The notes under the pieces are model-generated. The model saw only the letters and a program-made list of their open reading frames with translations. It ran no database searches and was not told the DNA's origin. Shown here in pieces: positions 24,640 through 33,020 of a stretch of DNA of 54,420 nucleotides (position 1 is the first letter of the stretch; the number at the start of each line of letters is the position of its first letter). The DNA is from Candidatus Roizmanbacteria bacterium RIFCSPLOWO2_01_FULL_37_16 (GTDB lineage Bacteria > Patescibacteriota > Microgenomatia > UBA1406 > GWC2-37-13): the NCBI GenBank assembly GCA_001789695.1, contig MGAI01000004.1:1-54420 (forward strand). The letters run 5' to 3'. The translations under genes were made by a program, and so were the position numbers.

Positions 24640-26310
24640 ATGAATTCATATAAACTCCGTTTTATTCCACTTGGTGGCGTGGTAGATGTGACTAAAAACA
24701 TGTATGTCTATGAGCTGTATGAAAAAGAAAAGCTGAGAGATATCCTGATTGTTGATTGTGGGATAGGATTTCCAGAGGAAAAAGAACTTGGCGTTGACTT
24801 TGTCATTCCTGACATTTCTTATTTGTCTGACAAAGTTGATAAAATCCGTGCGGTTTTACTTTCTCATGGACATGAAGATCATACCAGTGCGCTTCCCTAT
24901 CATTATGAAGCTTTAAACAATCCTGAGGTCTTTACGAGTCGTCTAACAGCAACTTTTGTTGAAAATAAGTTTAAAGAATTCGGTAAAAAAGTAAAGATGA
25001 ATCAAATTGAATATGACAAAGAGTATCAGTTTGGACTCTTTACTGTAAGTTTTATTCGTATTACACATTCGATCCCTGACGCACTACATATCTTGATTAA
25101 AACACCTATTGGTAATTTCTATCATGGAGCCGACTTTAAACTTGATCTTACCCCTCCCTATGGCAAATATCCAGATTTCTATTCAATCATAAAAGCCGGG
25201 AGAGAGGGTATTTTGTGTCTTTTTTCTGATTGTCTGGGCGTTGAACGGGAAGGTCTTACTTTATCTGAGAGCATTGTTGGTCAGACATTTGAAGATGAGA
25301 TGCGAAAAACTAAAGGCAAATTCGTGATGACAACTTTTTCTTCTAATATTTCCCGTATTCGACAATGCGTTGAAGCTGCAATCAAATTCAATCGAAAAAT
25401 AGTCTTTTTAGGCAGATCGATGAGAGAAAATTCCGGTCAGGCAAAAGAGATAGGTTATTTACCAATTCCCGATAGACTTCAGGCTAAGGAAGATGAAGTG
25501 ATACGTCTGCCTCCCAACAAAATTTGCTTAATTGCAGCTGGTTCACAAGGTCAATATGATTCTGCTTTATCCCGTCTAGCTAATAATAAAAATCCAAATA
25601 TCAAAATAAAATCTGGAGATAGAATTATTTTTTCCTCAGATCCTATACCTGGCAATGAAAAAGAAGTCTACGCGTTAATTGAGGAACTCTCTTTACTAGG
25701 GGCGGATGTTGTTTATTCAGACATTCATGACCAACTTCATGCTTCAGGTCACGGAAATCAAGAAGATTTAAAATTTCTGATTCGTTTTACCAATCCAGAC
25801 TATTTTATCCCAATTGGGGGGACTATCCGGCATCAAAACCAATATAAAAAGCTGGTGTCAGATTTAGGCTATAATAAAGAAAAAGTTTTTTCCTTAAATG
25901 AGGGTGACAATGTCTGGTTTGTTAAGGGTAAAGCCTATCTTGGAAACTCTCTCGAGATAAAAAATATCTATGTCGATGCCTATGGAATAGGTGATGTTGG
26001 GAATGTCGTTTTACGCGATAGGAGAACCTTATCTAGCGAAGGAATTGTGGTAGCTGTTTTAGTACTAGATTCAAAAGCTAAGCTGGTTAGTCGGCCAAAA
26101 TTATTATCAAGGGGTTTTGTTTATGAAAAAGGAGAAGAGAAATTGTTTTCCGAAGCTATAATTTTGCTAGAAAGAAGTTTGAAGCCAAGGCCTGAAAGAG
26201 TAATCGATTTCAATAATATTAGAAAAGAAATAACAATAATTTTGGAAAATTTCTTTTTTAAGAAAAGAGGAAGAAAACCATTAGTAATAGTAGATATAAT
26301 TCAAATTTAG
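24640..26310 (+). CDS. rnj: Ribonuclease J
   Basis: Metallo-beta-lactamase/beta-CASP ribonuclease that acts as 5'-3' exonuclease and endonuclease in mRNA decay and rRNA maturation. The 556 residues have PLGGVVDVTKNMYVYE, the zinc motif SHGHEDH (75-81), HSIPDALHI, the GADFKLD aspartate, then the beta-CASP motifs (TTFSSNISRI, SGHGNQEDL, PIGGTIRHQNQYKKL) and a C-terminal domain. First gene of a plus-strand pair with recR. Confidence 0.95.
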   Translation: MNSYKLRFIPLGGVVDVTKNMYVYELYEKEKLRDILIVDCGIGFPEEKELGVDFVIPDISYLSDKVDKIRAVLLSHGHEDHTSALPYHYEALNNPEVFTSRLTATFVENKFKEFGKKVKMNQIEYDKEYQFGLFTVSFIRITHSIPDALHILIKTPIGNFYHGADFKLDLTPPYGKYPDFYSIIKAGREGILCLFSDCLGVEREGLTLSESIVGQTFEDEMRKTKGKFVMTTFSSNISRIRQCVEAAIKFNRKIVFLGRSMRENSGQAKEIGYLPIPDRLQAKEDEVIRLPPNKICLIAAGSQGQYDSALSRLANNKNPNIKIKSGDRIIFSSDPIPGNEKEVYALIEELSLLGADVVYSDIHDQLHASGHGNQEDLKFLIRFTNPDYFIPIGGTIRHQNQYKKLVSDLGYNKEKVFSLNEGDNVWFVKGKAYLGNSLEIKNIYVDAYGIGDVGNVVLRDRRTLSSEGIVVAVLVLDSKAKLVSRPKLLSRGFVYEKGEEKLFSEAIILLERSLKPRPERVIDFNNIRKEITIILENFFFKKRGRKPLVIVDIIQI

Positions 26311-26409
26311 AATTTATAATTCAGAGTTCAGAATTAAATTTACAATTTAAAATTGTTTTTATTCTACATTCTTAATTTAATTCTTAATTCTAGAATCTGA
26401 ATTCTGAAT

Positions 26410-27069
26410 TTGAGTATGAATTCTTTACCCAATAATCTTAAAAAGATAGCTTTATTTCTTGAGAGATTGCCAGGCATTGGTGAAAAAACAGCTAACCGTC
26501 TGGCTTTTTACCTTTTGAGACTTCCAGAAAGAGATCTTAAAGATGTAGCTTCAAATCTAGCTTCGATTAAGTCAAAGACAAAGTTATGTAAGGTTTGTCT
26601 GAATCTTACCGAAGATGAGATTTGTAATATCGATACGGATTCTACACGAGATCATGGTGTAATCATAGTAGTTGAAGAGGTATTGGATTTATTATCACTT
26701 GAAACGGGAAATATTTATAAAGGGATCTATCATGTATTACACGGAAAGATCGATCCGCTCAATCATATTGGACCAGAGGACATTTATATTGACAAATTGA
26801 TGGAAAGAATAAAGAATTCGCTTAAAAATAATGGAACAAAACAAAGCAAAAACACAAAATTAAAGGAAATAATACTAGCTTTGAATCCTGATTTGGAAGG
26901 TGAGGCAACGGCAATGTATATTAGAGATAGATTAAATGAAATCAAAAAGAGAACCGGATCTAGTTTGCGAATAACGCGTCTTGCCTATGGTTTACCGATT
27001 GGTGCGAGTTTAGAGTACGCCGACTATATGACTTTGAGAAAAGCAATTGAAGGAAGAAACAATTATTAA
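26410..27069 (+). CDS. recR: Recombination protein RecR, with three-cysteine finger
   Basis: RecR loads RecA at gaps with RecF/RecO. The 219 residues contain the helix-hairpin-helix LPGIGEKTANRLAFYLL, a zinc-finger region CKVCLNLTEDEICNID and the TOPRIM domain (GVIIVVEEVLDLLSLE, YHVLHGKIDPLNHIGPEDI, LNPDLEGEATAMYI, ITRLAYGLPIGASLEYAD). The fourth zinc ligand, normally cysteine, is Asp75, so metal binding may be weakened or use the aspartate. A start at 26416 (MNSLPNN) is also possible. It lies 99 bp after rnj; that gap has AATTCAGAATT-type repeats. Confidence 0.93.
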   Translation: MSMNSLPNNLKKIALFLERLPGIGEKTANRLAFYLLRLPERDLKDVASNLASIKSKTKLCKVCLNLTEDEICNIDTDSTRDHGVIIVVEEVLDLLSLETGNIYKGIYHVLHGKIDPLNHIGPEDIYIDKLMERIKNSLKNNGTKQSKNTKLKEIILALNPDLEGEATAMYIRDRLNEIKKRTGSSLRITRLAYGLPIGASLEYADYMTLRKAIEGRNNY

Positions 27070-27073
27070 ATTG

Positions 27074-28024
27074 TTAAATTGTTTTTAATTCATCGGCTAA
27101 AAGCTTGGCTACGGAGATTTCTTCTAATTTTGGAAATTTTTGCTCGCGGTTCAGCGCTAAGGTATTAGTAGTAAAAAATCTTACCAGTTTTGAATTTTGC
27201 AGCTGATTTGGAGCAATTTCGGTGAAATCGTGATGAACTACAGCGGCATATACTGAGGTTGCACCTCTTTCTAAACATAAATCAACGGCTGGTAGAATCG
27301 TGCTTCCTGAAACGATCATATCATCGACTATTAAAGCTATTTTTCCCTCAACATCTCCATAGAGATCAAGCGGTTTTGCTTTATGAGCGGTTGCTAAATC
27401 TCTTTTTTTTTCAATCACAACTTCGCTAAAGTTTTCAGTATTAAAAAAAACCTTGCCAAAATTTCTTACTTTTTCAACTGCTCCTTGGTCTGGGGAAACT
27501 AGCGCTATATTTTTTTCTAATGTCGTCTCATGCAGAGATTTAATATTATTTAATAAAAAATCTCGACTATGTGTTGCTAGCAAAGCAAAAGCAGATAAAT
27601 GTTTAAAAGGAATAGAAAAAACACCAGCGGTTGCTTCGTCATGAAGATCAAAAGCATACACTTTATCAAAACCTATCGCTTCAATAAATCTAATTACGAC
27701 ATTCACCGAAACACTCTCGCCTATTCTATGTTGGATATTTTGTTTCGCATAACCAAAATAAGGAATTATCCCAATTACTTTTTTTGCTTCCTGTCGTTTT
27801 AGGGCATCGCAAAAAAAGAATAGTTCCATATAGTTTGTATCTGTTGGATTTGCAGCTGGTTGAATTATTAGGGTTATAAAGTCTTTGACATCTTCTTGTA
27901 TTCTTACCCTTACCTCGCTATTGCCAAATCTTACGACCTCAGCTTTAGCCAATGGAATTTTGAGCAGTTTTGAAACTTCTTGGGAAAGAACGGGGTGAGC
28001 AGTACCAGAAAAAAGCTTAAGCAT
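27074..28024 (-). CDS. prs: Ribose-phosphate pyrophosphokinase
   Basis: Makes PRPP from ribose 5-phosphate and ATP for nucleotide synthesis. The 316 residues have KLFSGTAHPVLSQEV, the FGNSEVRVRIQEDV site, the flexible loop PYFGYAKQNIQHRIGESVS, ALVSPDQGAVEKV and the PRPP loop ALIVDDMIVSGSTI. It is transcribed toward recR (convergent, 4 bp apart). Its promoter places the -10 only 4 nt before the ATG, so the mRNA may be leaderless. Confidence 0.95.
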   Translation of the reverse strand: MLKLFSGTAHPVLSQEVSKLLKIPLAKAEVVRFGNSEVRVRIQEDVKDFITLIIQPAANPTDTNYMELFFFCDALKRQEAKKVIGIIPYFGYAKQNIQHRIGESVSVNVVIRFIEAIGFDKVYAFDLHDEATAGVFSIPFKHLSAFALLATHSRDFLLNNIKSLHETTLEKNIALVSPDQGAVEKVRNFGKVFFNTENFSEVVIEKKRDLATAHKAKPLDLYGDVEGKIALIVDDMIVSGSTILPAVDLCLERGATSVYAAVVHHDFTEIAPNQLQNSKLVRFFTTNTLALNREQKFPKLEEISVAKLLADELKTI

Positions 28025-28028
28025 AAAT

Positions 28029-28056
28029 ATAATACCAATCTACGAATGGTATGCAA
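28029..28056 (-). promoter_or_regulatory. Promoter of prs
   Basis: Minus strand TTGCAT (28056-28051), 16-bp spacer, TATTAT (28034-28029). The ATG follows after 4 nt, so transcription probably starts at or next to the start codon. Confidence 0.65.
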
Positions 28057-28135
28057 ATATTGCTAATTATGCAAATAAAATCGAAATTAGAATAATTCAC
28101 AGCATTTGCATAAAGATTCGCATCATTCGTATCAT

Positions 28136-28399
28136 TTATCTTTGTTGGCTGGATATTTCGATTAATTTTTTGGCTGCAAGCTCTTGGGTTTTTTTTATAG
28201 CTTCATTAATTGTTTCTGCGATACGATTTTCAATAACTCCGTCAACTTCAATTGCTTCAATAATTTGATCACCTCGAACCTGTACTTTTACTCCATTTTT
28301 TTCTACCACAACTTGTTCTTTCTGAAGAGCCTGTTGCATCTGTTGAGCTTGTTGTTGAAGTTTTTGTAGGTCTCCTAAACCGCCTAATGGATTGAACAT
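28136..28399 (-). CDS. YbaB/EbfC nucleoid-associated protein
   Basis: Small DNA-binding protein of 87 residues that normally accompanies dnaX and recR. It has the N-terminal FNPLGGLGDLQKLQQQAQQMQQALQ helix and the VRGDQIIEAIEVDGVI strand pair with a C-terminal helix. A strong Shine-Dalgarno site (GGGAGGTG) lies 8 nt before the ATG. The 5' region is the second copy of the 88-nt structured RNA (28420-28507), so expression may be controlled through that element. Confidence 0.9.
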   Translation of the reverse strand: MFNPLGGLGDLQKLQQQAQQMQQALQKEQVVVEKNGVKVQVRGDQIIEAIEVDGVIENRIAETINEAIKKTQELAAKKLIEISSQQR

Positions 28400-28419
28400 A
28401 AATTTACACCTCCCTTACG

Positions 28420-28507
28420 TTTTGGGACGAAACCTAACGGTTTTTTCCCAACGATTTTCCCTGAGTTGGATCGCAAGCTATTTAAGCTTCAAACGCACGC
28501 TTGCGAT
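28420..28507 (-). ncRNA. 88-nt structured repeat RNA, copy B (5' leader of ybaB)
   Basis: Fills the space between the dnaX stop and the ybaB Shine-Dalgarno site. Same fold as copy A: P1 ATCGCAAGC/GCTTGCGAT (9 bp, all Watson-Crick), P2 CCAAC/GTTGG, P3 TTGGGA/TCCCAA, P4 AAACC/GGTTT. The TCCC of P3 could alternatively pair with GGGA of the Shine-Dalgarno site 9 nt downstream, which would make P3 formation open the ribosome site. The sequence in front (TTAATAAT) could be a weak -10. The dnaX-ybaB location invites SRP RNA, but the SRP core motif is absent. Confidence 0.55.
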
Positions 28508-28514
28508 AAAATTA

Positions 28515-29624
28515 TTAATTCTTTTTTTCAAGTTTAATATTTTTTTGCTTATGTTGATTGTAAAACTCGACTACAGCAATTTCAAGCGGTAGTGATTCGA
28601 TTGGTGATATTTTCAGATTGGAATAGGCTTCGGTTAGTAGCTTCATCAAAGCAATTATTTCTTTGATTTTGAAGTTGATGCCGACTTCTTCAGCTATTTT
28701 GACTCCGCTTTGAACAAGTAAAGCTAAACGCAATTCCTCTAAAAGCTGTTCGATGAGATGTTTAACATTTCCACCCGATTCGCTAAATTCGTGGATCCAA
28801 GCAAGCATTTCTTTTATTTCTCCTTTTTGCAGGATTTCAAAAAAGTTATCGCTGATGAGGCCTAAGAATTTTCTACCTTCTTCGTAAGTAAGTTTCTGTT
28901 GAATAGTAAGTTCTTCCAGAAATTTTGCTGCATCTCTAAACGAGTAATCAGAATGTTTCGCGATCAACTCCAAGAGAGGTTCACTAATTTTAATTTTTTC
29001 TTTATCGACAATTTTTTTGAGCATAGCTAAGATATCTGAATTTTTAGCTTTGCCAAAGTTGATTAAAAAACAACGTGACAGAATGGTTTTGGGTATTTTT
29101 TCTTGATTTGTGGTTGCAAGAATGAAGATAATAGATGTAGGTGGTTCTTCAAGTATTTTAAGAAGTGCGTTAAATGCTTCTTTAGTAATCATATGCGCTT
29201 CGTCTATAATATAAACACGGAAGCGGCTAACCATTGGATAGAAACTGGAATCTCTGATTAAATTTCTAATATCTTCTATGCCTCTATTGGAAGCTGCGTC
29301 TAACTCAATAACATCAGGTGAGGAAGAGTTGTCAACCGAGAGGCAGTTTTTACAAGAATTACAAGGTTCATAAGATTCTTTAATTACTTTGATATGAGTT
29401 GTCGATGTGGTACGACTTTGGGAGGGTTGAACCCATTTATTGTTTAAACAATTTACTGCTTTGGCTAAAATTCTGGCTGTAGAGGTTTTACCTGTCCCCT
29501 TTTGCCCTACTAAAAGTAATGCGTGAGGAAACGAATGTGATAAAAGAATTCTACTTACGGTTTCTTTAACTTTAGAATTATCAAGTTGTTCGACTGTTTT
29601 GGGACGATATTTGAGGTAAAACAT
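28515..29624 (-). CDS. dnaX: DNA polymerase III subunit gamma/tau
   Basis: Clamp-loader ATPase. The 369 residues have the N-terminal YLKYRPKT, Walker A GQKGTGKTS (40-48), the four-cysteine zinc module (NCLNN, then CNSCKNC), ELDAASNRGIEDIRNL, Walker B VYIIDEAHM, sensor 1 LATTNQEKIPKTILSRC and the DnaX domain III. The tau-specific C-terminus is absent, so this is a gamma-length protein. It follows the YbeY-like gene by 21 bp and precedes the 88-nt RNA and ybaB. Confidence 0.95.
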   Translation of the reverse strand: MFYLKYRPKTVEQLDNSKVKETVSRILLSHSFPHALLLVGQKGTGKTSTARILAKAVNCLNNKWVQPSQSRTTSTTHIKVIKESYEPCNSCKNCLSVDNSSSPDVIELDAASNRGIEDIRNLIRDSSFYPMVSRFRVYIIDEAHMITKEAFNALLKILEEPPTSIIFILATTNQEKIPKTILSRCFLINFGKAKNSDILAMLKKIVDKEKIKISEPLLELIAKHSDYSFRDAAKFLEELTIQQKLTYEEGRKFLGLISDNFFEILQKGEIKEMLAWIHEFSESGGNVKHLIEQLLEELRLALLVQSGVKIAEEVGINFKIKEIIALMKLLTEAYSNLKISPIESLPLEIAVVEFYNQHKQKNIKLEKKN

Positions 29625-29645
29625 ATATAATGCAAATACTGCTTT

Positions 29646-30002
29646 TTATCTAAGAATGTTATCAATTCCATGTTTAACAAGTTGCGATATGATAACATCA
29701 ACTTTTCTCTCTCTTTCTGCGGCTAAAAGAATTGTCAGTGGATAACAAATAAAAATCTCACCAAGGGGATCTTCCTTTTCGAATGTATTATTTTTGTCAA
29801 GATAGGAGAAACTTAAAACAGGTAAAGCGGCATTTTCTTTTTTATATTGACTAGCAATTGTTTTCATTTTTTTTTTACCAACAAATATTAAATTAAAAAG
29901 TGCGTTATCTGGAATGCCATAATTCTTTAAGATTTTATTCATCTCTTGTTTTAGCAGCTTTCTGTTGATTTTATATCTAGAGGAGGAGATGATATTTATC
30001 AT
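29646..30002 (-). CDS. ybeY: YbeY-like protein, truncated at the zinc site
   Basis: YbeY is a zinc endoribonuclease of rRNA maturation. The 118 residues match its central part: VLSFSYLDK (compare VLSFP), LGEIFICYP, AAERERKVDVIISQLVKHGIDNILR. In normal YbeY the last motif is H-G-x-L-H-L-x-G-x-D-H, which supplies three zinc histidines. Here the chain ends after the first (His111) and a substitute sequence, and no frame continues the motif before dnaX. Either the protein uses another chemistry or partner, or it is a structural remnant under selection. The call as a family member is good, the enzymatic activity doubtful. Confidence 0.8.
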   Translation of the reverse strand: MINIISSSRYKINRKLLKQEMNKILKNYGIPDNALFNLIFVGKKKMKTIASQYKKENAALPVLSFSYLDKNNTFEKEDPLGEIFICYPLTILLAAERERKVDVIISQLVKHGIDNILR

Positions 30003-30069
30003 GTATTGTTTTACCTCAACGGCATCCCGACGTTACGTCGGGCTGACAGAGAATTAAGGTAGATCTCTG

Positions 30070-30276
30070 TCATTTTCTTATGGTTTTTTTCGGATAACCT
30101 TGTCTCGATCTGGTTCTCAACAATTCTTTTTCCTTTTCTTTTCTGAGAAGTGAGGGTTTTTTGTAAAATAATTTATTTCTAACTTCATCGACAATATTCT
30201 CCTCAATAAAAATTTTGGTAAATTTTCTAAATAATTTATCCTTTGACTCGCCCTTTTTTTTACTGACAAGTACCAT
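30070..30276 (-). CDS. rpsU: 30S ribosomal protein bS21
   Basis: Small basic protein near the anti-Shine-Dalgarno end of 16S rRNA. The 68 residues have GESKDKLFRKFTKIF, IVDEVRNKLFYKKPSLLRKEKEKELLRTR and a basic tail. A strong Shine-Dalgarno (GGGAGGC) precedes the ATG by 8 nt. Upstream lies an AT-rich region with AAAGTTTATAAAG inverted repeats (30301-30383). Confidence 0.85.
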   Translation of the reverse strand: MVLVSKKKGESKDKLFRKFTKIFIEENIVDEVRNKLFYKKPSLLRKEKEKELLRTRSRQGYPKKTIRK

Positions 30277-30389
30277 AATTAACGCCTCCCTTCAAAAGAG
30301 TTAAAAAGTTTATAAAGTTTGTAAGGTTATAAAGTAACACAAAAAATCTTCGTGAACTTTATGAACTTTTAACTTTATGAACTTTTCTA

Positions 30390-31223
30390 TTATACGCTTT
30401 TTATTATTTCAATGAGCGTTGGAATTGTTACAGGAGAGGGAACCTGATCAGGACGTTTCGGAGATCCATTGAGGAGCATATGTTTGGACGAATGAAGAAA
30501 CCAGGAGCCTTTGGAATCGACTTTAAGAATTTTGTTATAAAGCGGCGTTAGATCGAGTTTAGGGTTTGGTGGAGACTTTATTCTAATATTGCCATATTTA
30601 GGATCTTTGCGAGCGACGAGTTGATAGCCTAATTTTTGCGCCAGTCGTAAGACTTCATCATTGGTTGATTCAATAGCCATGGATTTTCCCAGATAAGAAT
30701 GGAAGGCAAACCCTTTTTTAATTTCTGCTTGTGCTGCTTGTTGTTTCTTAAGTTTATCTAAAGCGCCATCAAGAGCAATAAAGACAAATTCAACCAGTTT
30801 TTGGTCATCAGTGAGAGTGTTTTTTAATCCGTCGATTAAGTTATTTAGCAGGAAATTATAACGGCTTGATTCTGTATCAGGATAATAGACTTCGAGAAAG
30901 TGATCGTCTTCAATCACAAAATCGACGAGAATTTTAAGTGGCTCGATTAATTTAATTTTGATTAAATCGTTTTTTTTTAGATAGTTTAAGATTTTTTCTG
31001 CAGCGCAAGTTATATCGTTTGACTGATGGTGGTCGAATTTTCCCAGACCGGTGTCAACGTGGATTATTTCGGGATTCGAGTCCACGAGTTTGTTCTCATA
31101 CGTCAATCCAGCCGGAACAAACTTAATTTCAGCATTTTGCCAACCTGGAAAAAACTTTTTGATTAACCAACAGGAAGTGATAGCATCTAAGTCGGGAGAA
31201 AAGTGAGTAATAATAACTTTCAT
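30390..31223 (-). CDS. DHH/MYG1-like putative phosphoesterase
   Basis: A 277-residue protein beginning MKVIITHFSPDLDAITSCWLIKKF, where the S-P-D-L-D-A-I-T pattern resembles the D-x-D metal motif of DHH phosphoesterases, and continuing with HVDTGLGKFDHHQSN (DHH-like FDHHQ, also found in MYG1-type proteins). A conserved acidic patch VIEDDHF follows. The C-terminal part (about 180-277) shows no known motif. It may hydrolyse a nucleotide or phosphodiester. It is 7 bp downstream of proS in the same direction, so it is likely co-transcribed. Confidence 0.65.
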   Translation of the reverse strand: MKVIITHFSPDLDAITSCWLIKKFFPGWQNAEIKFVPAGLTYENKLVDSNPEIIHVDTGLGKFDHHQSNDITCAAEKILNYLKKNDLIKIKLIEPLKILVDFVIEDDHFLEVYYPDTESSRYNFLLNNLIDGLKNTLTDDQKLVEFVFIALDGALDKLKKQQAAQAEIKKGFAFHSYLGKSMAIESTNDEVLRLAQKLGYQLVARKDPKYGNIRIKSPPNPKLDLTPLYNKILKVDSKGSWFLHSSKHMLLNGSPKRPDQVPSPVTIPTLIEIIKSV

Positions 31224-31230
31224 AAAATAA

Positions 31231-32934
31231 TTAGACTAATTTGTTTAATGAGACTAATTGGAAGGTTTTTTCATTTCTTTTTTTAACTTCAATTTTATCT
31301 CCTGTTTTTTTTGAAACAACCAAGCGATATGGGATACCGATTAGATCAGTATCTGCAAATTTTTCACCGGCTGATACATCTACTCTATCATCGAAAAGTA
31401 CTTCTTGATTTTGTTCTTTAAGAACTTTATAAACTTTATGAACTTTTTCACTAACTGACTTATCTTTTAAATCTAGTCCGATTAAGTGGAAACGGTAAGG
31501 AGCCACGTTTTCTGGCCAGATGATGCCGTGGCTGTCGTGAAATTTCTCAACAATTACTCCCATGATTCGAGAAGAGCCTATGCCGTAGCATCCCATATAA
31601 ATTGGTTTTTCTCTACCATCGCGATCGATGAATTTGTAATTGAAAGAGTCAGTAAATTTTGTGTAAAGTGGAAATATATTACCAACCTCTGAGGCTTTCA
31701 TCGTAAGATAAATCTCACCTGTATCGGGATTTAAATCACCATCTTTGGCAATTTTTATATCGTAAAATTTTTTAGGCAAAGGCAAATCGCGACCAAAATT
31801 TACATTAATAGAATGATAGTTGGTTAGATTTGCACCAGTTTCAAAATTGATTCTTTCACCGACTGATTCATCGATATAGACTTCAAGATTTTTTGCTAGA
31901 TTAATTATTCCCGCATAACCAACTTCAGCTCCAGTAATTTTCTTGACATTTTTTTCTGAAGCAAGTTTTAAAGCTTTACATTTTGCAGCTTTTCGCAGTT
32001 TATCTTCGTTGATATCATATCCGCCTCTTACAGCTGCAGCAATTACTCTTCCATCATCAGTCTCAAAAATAAGAGTCTTGGTTGTTTTTTCAATTGGAAT
32101 ATTGAGGAATTTAGCTAATTCTCCAACACCTATAATTCCTTTGCCAAAAACATTTTGTCGCTTGAGCATTTTTTTTTCTTTATATTTGACTTTTGGAGCT
32201 CTACTAGGTGTTACTTCTTTGTTATAGTAAATTTTTTTGCTTTTGACAAAAAATAAAGTATCTTCTCCTGCTTCACAGAAAGTCTGAAATTCATGAGAAA
32301 AGTCTTCGGTAAAAGAACCGCCTGAGGCTAAGACGGTTACAGTATCTTTGCCTAAACCAAGTCGCTTAAAAATATTGAGATATGACTCTTTTGTTTTTTC
32401 ATAATAGGACTTGAAGTCTTCGACCGAGGTATGAAAACTATAAAGGTCTTTCATCCTAAATTCTCTGCCACGAAGAAGCCCGGATTTAACTCTAGGTTCA
32501 TTGCGAAATTTGGATTGGATTTGATATAAGGCAAAAGGAAAGTCCCTATAGCTTAAGACAAATTTTTGGCCGAGTGGTACAACCACCTCTTCATGGGTTG
32601 GATTTAAAATATATTCTGTAGCATTTTTCGCCAGAGCAAATTTGTTTGCAGGAGCCGTTTTCATCAAAATATCAACTGTATTAAGCCTTTCTGTCTGCTC
32701 CCAGGCTAACTTTGGTGTTAATGAAGGCATAAAAATTTCCTCGCCAATTTTATTCATCTCTTCTCTAATGATATTTTCAATTTTATTTAGAACACGAAGA
32801 CCAAGCGGTAAATAAGTATAAACACCGGCCATTACTTGATCTATGAAACCTGCTTTTTGCAGTAAAGCGGCATTGACCGAATCATAAGCTTTGCTGCTTT
32901 TTTTTGCTTTTCCAAAAAGTTTTGAGTAAAGCAT
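31231..32934 (-). CDS. proS: Prolyl-tRNA synthetase
   Basis: Class II synthetase for tRNA-Pro. The 567 residues are close to the bacterial type with an inserted editing domain. Visible: YTYLPLGLRVLNKIENIIREEM (motif 1), FRNEPRVKSGLLRGREFRMKDLYSFH (motif 2), the insertion from about 230 to 390, CYGIGSSRIMGVIVE (motif 3) and the C-terminal anticodon domain (VLFDDRVDVSAGEKFADTDLIGIPYRLVV). The 5' side carries no obvious attenuator. A DHH-like gene follows at once. Confidence 0.95.
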   Translation of the reverse strand: MLYSKLFGKAKKSSKAYDSVNAALLQKAGFIDQVMAGVYTYLPLGLRVLNKIENIIREEMNKIGEEIFMPSLTPKLAWEQTERLNTVDILMKTAPANKFALAKNATEYILNPTHEEVVVPLGQKFVLSYRDFPFALYQIQSKFRNEPRVKSGLLRGREFRMKDLYSFHTSVEDFKSYYEKTKESYLNIFKRLGLGKDTVTVLASGGSFTEDFSHEFQTFCEAGEDTLFFVKSKKIYYNKEVTPSRAPKVKYKEKKMLKRQNVFGKGIIGVGELAKFLNIPIEKTTKTLIFETDDGRVIAAAVRGGYDINEDKLRKAAKCKALKLASEKNVKKITGAEVGYAGIINLAKNLEVYIDESVGERINFETGANLTNYHSINVNFGRDLPLPKKFYDIKIAKDGDLNPDTGEIYLTMKASEVGNIFPLYTKFTDSFNYKFIDRDGREKPIYMGCYGIGSSRIMGVIVEKFHDSHGIIWPENVAPYRFHLIGLDLKDKSVSEKVHKVYKVLKEQNQEVLFDDRVDVSAGEKFADTDLIGIPYRLVVSKKTGDKIEVKKRNEKTFQLVSLNKLV

Positions 32935-32991
32935 AAATTAATTAGAAATTATATAACAAATTCAAAATTATACGAAGAAATTATTTGAATA

Positions 32992-33019
32992 TGTTTCGAT
33001 TAATCAATTAATCGGAACA
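32992..33019. promoter_or_regulatory. Palindrome 1 of the Nudix/TrpR-like cassette
   Basis: TGTTTCGATTAAT, centre CA, ATTAATCGGAACA: 13-bp arms with one mismatch. It sits directly after the Nudix gene (stop codon 33021) and upstream of proS. The core CGATTAAT-CA-ATTAATCG is shared with palindrome 3, and the right-hand flank CGGAACATTCATAATA with palindrome 2. Confidence 0.7.
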
Positions 33020-33020
33020 T

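Noticed and set aside
28420-28507. SRP (4.5S) RNA gene next to dnaX
   Set aside because: The conserved SRP core (GGTCAGG...GGAAGCAGCC type) is absent and a second copy exists before tRNA-Pro.
29625-29645. Frameshift that would restore the YbeY zinc motif
   Set aside because: Reading the other frames beyond the stop gives no HLxGxDH-like sequence.
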